Part shown: in pieces, positions 43,038-45,835 of the stretch | Layout: each line of letters opens with the position of its first letter | Position numbering within the stretch: position 1 is the stretch's first letter | Assembly (NCBI GenBank): GCA_004554585.1 | Contig: SFLH01000014.1 | Coordinates: 1 to 45,835 of the forward strand | Reading direction: 5' to 3' | Origin: Clostridiales bacterium | Lineage (GTDB): Bacteria; Bacillota; Clostridia; Oscillospirales; Oscillospiraceae | DNA length: 45,835 bases | The notes under the pieces: generated by a model | The model's database searches: none | What the model saw: the letters and a program-made list of their open reading frames with translations, nothing else | What the model was told of the DNA's origin: nothing | Position numbers and translations under genes: made by a program

Positions 43038-43460
43038 TTACAGACACTTTTTCAAATACTGTTTCATCTTCTCAAGTCCCCGCTCCACAGAGCGCCGCAC
43101 GGCACTCTCATGGACACCCTCTGCCCTTGCTACTTCGGAATAGCTCTTGCCGAGGATCACACAGGCATCCACCCGGCGGCCCTGCGTTTCGGGCAAGGAA
43201 TTGAGCGCAGCGCACAGATGGCAGAACAGCTCCATGCGTTCTAGTAACTCCTGCGGGGTGGGTTCGGAAACGCAGGCGGAGTATTCGATCCCGTCCTCAC
43301 AATCGAGGGAATACTGCGCCTTGTTACGGACGATCCGCCGCTGATAGGCGGCCTCATACAGCCTGCTTGCCCTGAGCTCGTCAGCCACTTCCTCGGAAAC
43401 CGCTATGTATTCGTCGCGGGTGTACCACGGATAAAAGTCTTTCAGATTGATAGTCGTCAT
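43038..43460 (-). CDS. Sigma-70-like RNA polymerase sigma factor of mobile element
   Basis: The 140-residue protein starts MTTINLKDFYPWYTRDEY after CGGAGGAA. It has a conserved acidic N-terminal part with YQRRIVRNKAQYSLDCEDG and a C-terminal sigma region 4 helix-turn-helix (GKSYSEVARAEGVHESAVRRSVERGLEKMKQYL). This short form is common in Clostridia integrative elements and may control element genes. Region 2 is reduced, so it may act as an atypical sigma or as a DNA-binding regulator. Confidence 0.82.
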   Translation of the reverse strand: MTTINLKDFYPWYTRDEYIAVSEEVADELRASRLYEAAYQRRIVRNKAQYSLDCEDGIEYSACVSEPTPQELLERMELFCHLCAALNSLPETQGRRVDACVILGKSYSEVARAEGVHESAVRRSVERGLEKMKQYLKKCL

Positions 43461-43552
43461 TTGTAATTCCTCCGTTCAGATGGTTGGGGGGGAATGGCGA
43501 TCTGAACGGATTGCGGCGGGGATCGGCAGCCCGGGCCGCCTTTGCATACTTC

Positions 43553-43567
43553 GGGACAAGTTGTCCC
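43553..43567. repeat. Palindrome GGGACAA-G-TTGTCCC, copy 2
   Basis: A perfect 7-bp inverted repeat around one central base sits about 90 bases upstream of the sigma-like gene start, with partly matching flanks (TTC on the left, AAAG on the right). It shares its core with copy 1 at 42522-42540. A less perfect inverted repeat (ATGCGC at 43585-43590, GCGCAT at 43614-43619) follows. Confidence 0.75.
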
Positions 43568-43569
43568 AA

Positions 43570-43947
43570 AGCAGACAAAACAAAATGCGCCTGTGTGCCA
43601 CAAAGACACGCAAGCGCATAAAACCACATTTTCACTTATGTACTGCCATATTTCGTATCCGCCACCAGACTGCTCCCATTGGGCGGGCGAGCTTTTTTTG
43701 ACAGATTAGGGGGATGGAAAAAGAAAAAGGACACAGCAATACCTCCCGGACACCGCCGTATCCTTAAAAAAGGGCGACTTTAACACACCCCCCATATTCT
43801 CATTTTTCAAAAAGAAAACGGCGGCTTGAAATTGCTATTTCAAAACCGCCGTATGGCTACTGTATTTTGTTTTGGCACATGGATATTCAGCCGCCAAAAC
43901 AACGGTTTTTTTATTATCCCGTTGGGCGGTCAATCTTGAACAAAAAA
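43570..43947. other. AT-richer intergenic region between element module and cargo
   Basis: No gene is convincing in this stretch. It contains the 43585-43619 inverted repeat and the hairpin at 43818-43852. Base composition falls from GC-rich to AT-rich across it, so it marks the join between the recombination module and the cargo genes. Confidence 0.5.
43818..43852. terminator. Two-part hairpin between cargo and sigma-like gene
   Basis: ACGGCGG (43818-43824) pairs with CCGCCGT (43846-43852), and inside TTGAAAT (43826-43832) pairs with ATTTCAA (43837-43843). On the minus strand it is followed by TTTTCTTTTTG, so it would end the M23 transcript. Confidence 0.7.
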
Positions 43948-44793
43948 TCAGACTAGAGAATCATTTTCAACATAATGCCCTTTCGTAATAAAGCCTTCCG
44001 GCATCTTCGCTCCATCGACAACAATGCGAGTAAATAATATCGGCAGTCCTGCCGATATTTCAAAGATCTTTCCGTATTGAATCTGGAAGTGGATGTGTGG
44101 CTCACTCGTATTGCCGCTGTTCCCACACTTGGCAATTACCTGGCCTCTGCTAACTCGATCTCCTTTTTGTACGCATAGGCTGTTCGGAAGGAGATGCGCT
44201 ATCACGCTGTACTCATGTTTGCTGTGACGAATAACGATATGGTTCCCTCTCACATCCGAAGCGGCGCAATCAACCTCTCCTTCTGCAACGATTGACGTAT
44301 TTGGAAAGTGACTTACCGCAGAAATGACAACGCCATCTGCCGGAGCCAAAACATCTTTTGCATAACAGAAGTAGTTCTCTAATTGCTTGCGTTCACCCGC
44401 AAAAGTAGCATCTTCGCTGTTCTTTATAAAAAAGTCGTAAGCATATCGCTGGGATGGAAGAAACCAAGAATGGGAACTTTCTCTGTCAATTCCGCCATTT
44501 ACCACAAACCACTTTCCGTTAAACGGAAGCGAGTAATGTACTTGTGGCTTGTATGAATTTTTATCTGGGAGATGGAAGCCATGTCTTATATGTGCAATAA
44601 GTATCCCAGCGAGCATCCATAAATTTTGACCGAGAAATATTAAATTTGATATGTCGTTGCGTGCGGGCGAAAATACACTTGCAAATCCACACAATCCGAA
44701 CAAGAAGAATAGAGTTAAGTACGGGTTATCCAGAAAAACGCCTATAAAACCAATCCAAAACAACCATTGTAATTTTGAAATAAATTTAAGCAT
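43948..44793 (-). CDS. Membrane-anchored M23-type peptidase
   Basis: The 281-residue protein starts after GGGGAGG. Residues 1-70 contain three hydrophobic segments (WLFWIGFIGVFL, LTLFFLFGLCGFASVF, LWMLAGILIAHI). The C-terminal domain is an M23 (LytM-like) fold: SSHSWFLPSQRYAYDF at about 115, VLAPADGVVISAV, GNHIVIRHSKHEYSVIAHL and the HIHF ligand pair at about 238. Zinc ligands appear to be present in His/Asp of the SHS-AYD region, IAH and HIH. It may cut peptidoglycan or a cell-surface peptide. Codon use is AT-rich, unlike the chromosome on the left. It is two bases after the stop of the truncated regulator and probably regulated by it. Confidence 0.8.
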   Translation of the reverse strand: MLKFISKLQWLFWIGFIGVFLDNPYLTLFFLFGLCGFASVFSPARNDISNLIFLGQNLWMLAGILIAHIRHGFHLPDKNSYKPQVHYSLPFNGKWFVVNGGIDRESSHSWFLPSQRYAYDFFIKNSEDATFAGERKQLENYFCYAKDVLAPADGVVISAVSHFPNTSIVAEGEVDCAASDVRGNHIVIRHSKHEYSVIAHLLPNSLCVQKGDRVSRGQVIAKCGNSGNTSEPHIHFQIQYGKIFEISAGLPILFTRIVVDGAKMPEGFITKGHYVENDSLV

Positions 44794-44795
44794 AG

Positions 44796-45750
44796 TTACC
44801 TCCCCAAATACTCGCCGTAACGCTGTAAGAGCGAGTGAAATTCGGGGCTTTCCTTTAAGAAAGATGTTTCATCGTCCAATTCCAATTTCAACTGCTCAAT
44901 CATTGATGATAAAAGCTGCCGAGGCAGATTCTGCGTATTGCTGTCGGATAAATTCAAATGCTTGTATAATGGATTTGATGAAATGTCTGAACTGTTTTCC
45001 ATAGAAGCAAGGAGCAAAGACAGTATTTTTGTGCAGCTCTCAGCATCCTTTTTATTTATCGCACATTCGAGTTTAGCTGTATATGCGGTACATTCTAAAA
45101 TGCCAAATTGTTTCGCTACCTGTTCTTGAATACAAGCCAATTTCTCGGCATCCTCCCATCGGTTTTCAGATAAAGCAACCTGAGTTAAAGATATTAGTAT
45201 GGATTCTAATTCAACTCCAATTTCCAACATTCGATGCTCTAATAAAACACACGCTGGTTCGTATTCCTTTTTATGCTGGTGCAGGTGAGCCATCATTAAC
45301 TTTGTATCAGCAGGATAATCCCTTAACAATGCGGCGGCTTTGTCATATTCCTCTTTTTCGCAGTGCAGATAGAACAGAAAAGAATTTGCTTCTTTTTTTA
45401 TTTCAATGTTTTCGCTATTTCGCACCCTAAAATACAGTTTAGCAAGTTCTTCACGATACTTGTTTTGGTTCTCCTCTGACTGTAATCCTAAAGAGGGTTG
45501 TAAAAAAACGCCCAGAGAATAAATCAAATTTTCACATGTCGGAAATGCTCTGATCTGATCCAAAGCAAATTGAAAACCTTTTTCAAACCCATCTTCTTGG
45601 ATTAGGGATTGGACTTTCAGAACAACATTGTTAATCTCGATCTCCGACATTTCTTCGTTGAAGGACATAAGAGTGTTCAAATCTGTTTTCAATAATCTTG
45701 CTAATGCTGGGAGGAGCATAATATCTGGATAGGTTGTTCCCGTTTCCCTT
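44796..45750 (-). pseudogene. HTH-TPR regulator that has lost its N-terminal helix-turn-helix
   Basis: The 307-residue frame from ATG 45719 begins MLLPALARLLKTDLNTLMSF, the sequence that normally follows the XRE-family helix-turn-helix. Nine more in-frame codons upstream (reading ETGTTYPDI) match the end of that domain, normally W-E-x-G-T-x-Y-P-D. An in-frame stop then occurs at 45753-45755. The remainder is a TPR-like helical sensor with repeated A/L helices (KAAALLRDYP, YEPACVLLEHRM). Without the HTH it should not bind DNA. The break coincides with the end of another recombinase gene. Confidence 0.75.
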
Positions 45751-45784
45751 AGTTAAAGATATTGTTGGGTATCTCAAGATGTGT

Positions 45785-45835
45785 CATTCGATTTTGCCGA
45801 TAAAGCGGTAGAAGATTTCCACTTCCTGTTCCCGG
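45785..45835 (-). CDS. Partial: C-terminus of another large serine recombinase
   Basis: The minus strand from the window edge reads REQEVEIFYRFIGKIE and then TGA at 45785. The VEIFYRFIG ending is typical of DUF4368-type serine recombinases. Only 16 codons are inside the window, so family assignment rests on this short end. Confidence 0.6.

Larger units (their letters stand above)
40048..45835. mobile_element. Integrative mobile element at tRNA-Pro, far end outside window
   Basis: From the end of tRNA-Pro to the window edge the genes are recombinases, a TnpW-like protein, a sigma-like regulator and AT-rich cargo, in contrast to the conserved housekeeping genes on the left. The left boundary lies between 40048 and about 40100; the right boundary is not visible. 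No conjugation genes are seen in the window, so conjugative or merely mobilisable status cannot be stated. A second, nested element seems to enter near 45750. Confidence 0.75.

Noticed and set aside
1..45835. CRISPR array, rRNA, insertion sequence with inverted repeats, or restriction/defence genes
   Set aside because: No regularly spaced repeats, rRNA stretches, DDE transposase motifs or known defence motifs were seen.

Overview
The window looks like chromosome of a GC-rich, spore-forming anaerobic Clostridia, most likely Oscillospiraceae/Flavonifractor-like. Evidence: spoVT, a gerW/ytfJ homologue and a spoIVFA/spoIVFB-like pair; S-layer homology (SLH) surface proteins; a reverse rubrerythrin; a Clostridia-type fusion of ispH with ribosomal S1 domains; and RNase M5, scpA/scpB and murR-type genes in typical Firmicutes arrangements. 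The family-level placement is inference.

Layout. 1-5.6 kb holds two secreted surface-protein genes on the minus strand. The first (SLH plus InlB-like repeats) is broken twice; the second (GLUG-like repeats) is intact and has 21-bp-phased direct repeats upstream of its putative promoter. 5.6-8.3 kb holds a small acetyltransferase/DUF6132 pair, spoVT, a frameshifted amidase-like remnant and a reverse rubrerythrin. 8.3-13.6 kb has rnmV-holA-comEC and an iron-dependent alcohol dehydrogenase. 13.7-16.6 kb has tRNA-Arg(CCG), a zinc-dependent phospholipase C-like gene, a fabG-like SDR and ychF. 17.3-22.8 kb is a plus-strand lower-glycolysis operon (trmL-pgk-tpiA-gpmI-eno) closed by a strong terminator, followed by a C39-like/SLH secreted protein. 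24.8-33 kb (minus) has yebC, nif3-trmK, a DUF1858 gene, and a translationally coupled chain murR-FAD oxidoreductase-cmk-plsC-ispH/S1. 33-38.1 kb (minus) is M50 protease-scpA-scpB-DUF2953-gerW-dac-rluB. 38.3-39.9 kb has a GNAT gene and the spoIVFA/spoIVFB-like pair.

From tRNA-Pro(CGG) at about 40 kb to the right edge the sequence is mobile DNA. A catalytically altered small serine recombinase, a full-length large serine recombinase, a TnpW-like protein, a small conserved ORF and a sigma-70-like regulator sit directly downstream of the tRNA. Two copies of a GGGACAA-N-TTGTCCC palindrome lie among them. Beyond lies AT-rich cargo (a membrane M23 peptidase and a regulator). The regulator has lost its N-terminal helix-turn-helix. 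About 35 bp before its broken end is the stop codon of another serine recombinase running off the window, which points to a nested insertion.

I found no CRISPR array, rRNA, replication origin or obvious defence system. The most distinctive items are the mobile-element junctions, the Ser-to-Ala recombinase, the palindromes, the broken SLH gene, the reduced SpoIVFA-like protein, and the phased repeats upstream of the GLUG-like gene. All functional calls rest on reading sequence motifs; no database search was run.
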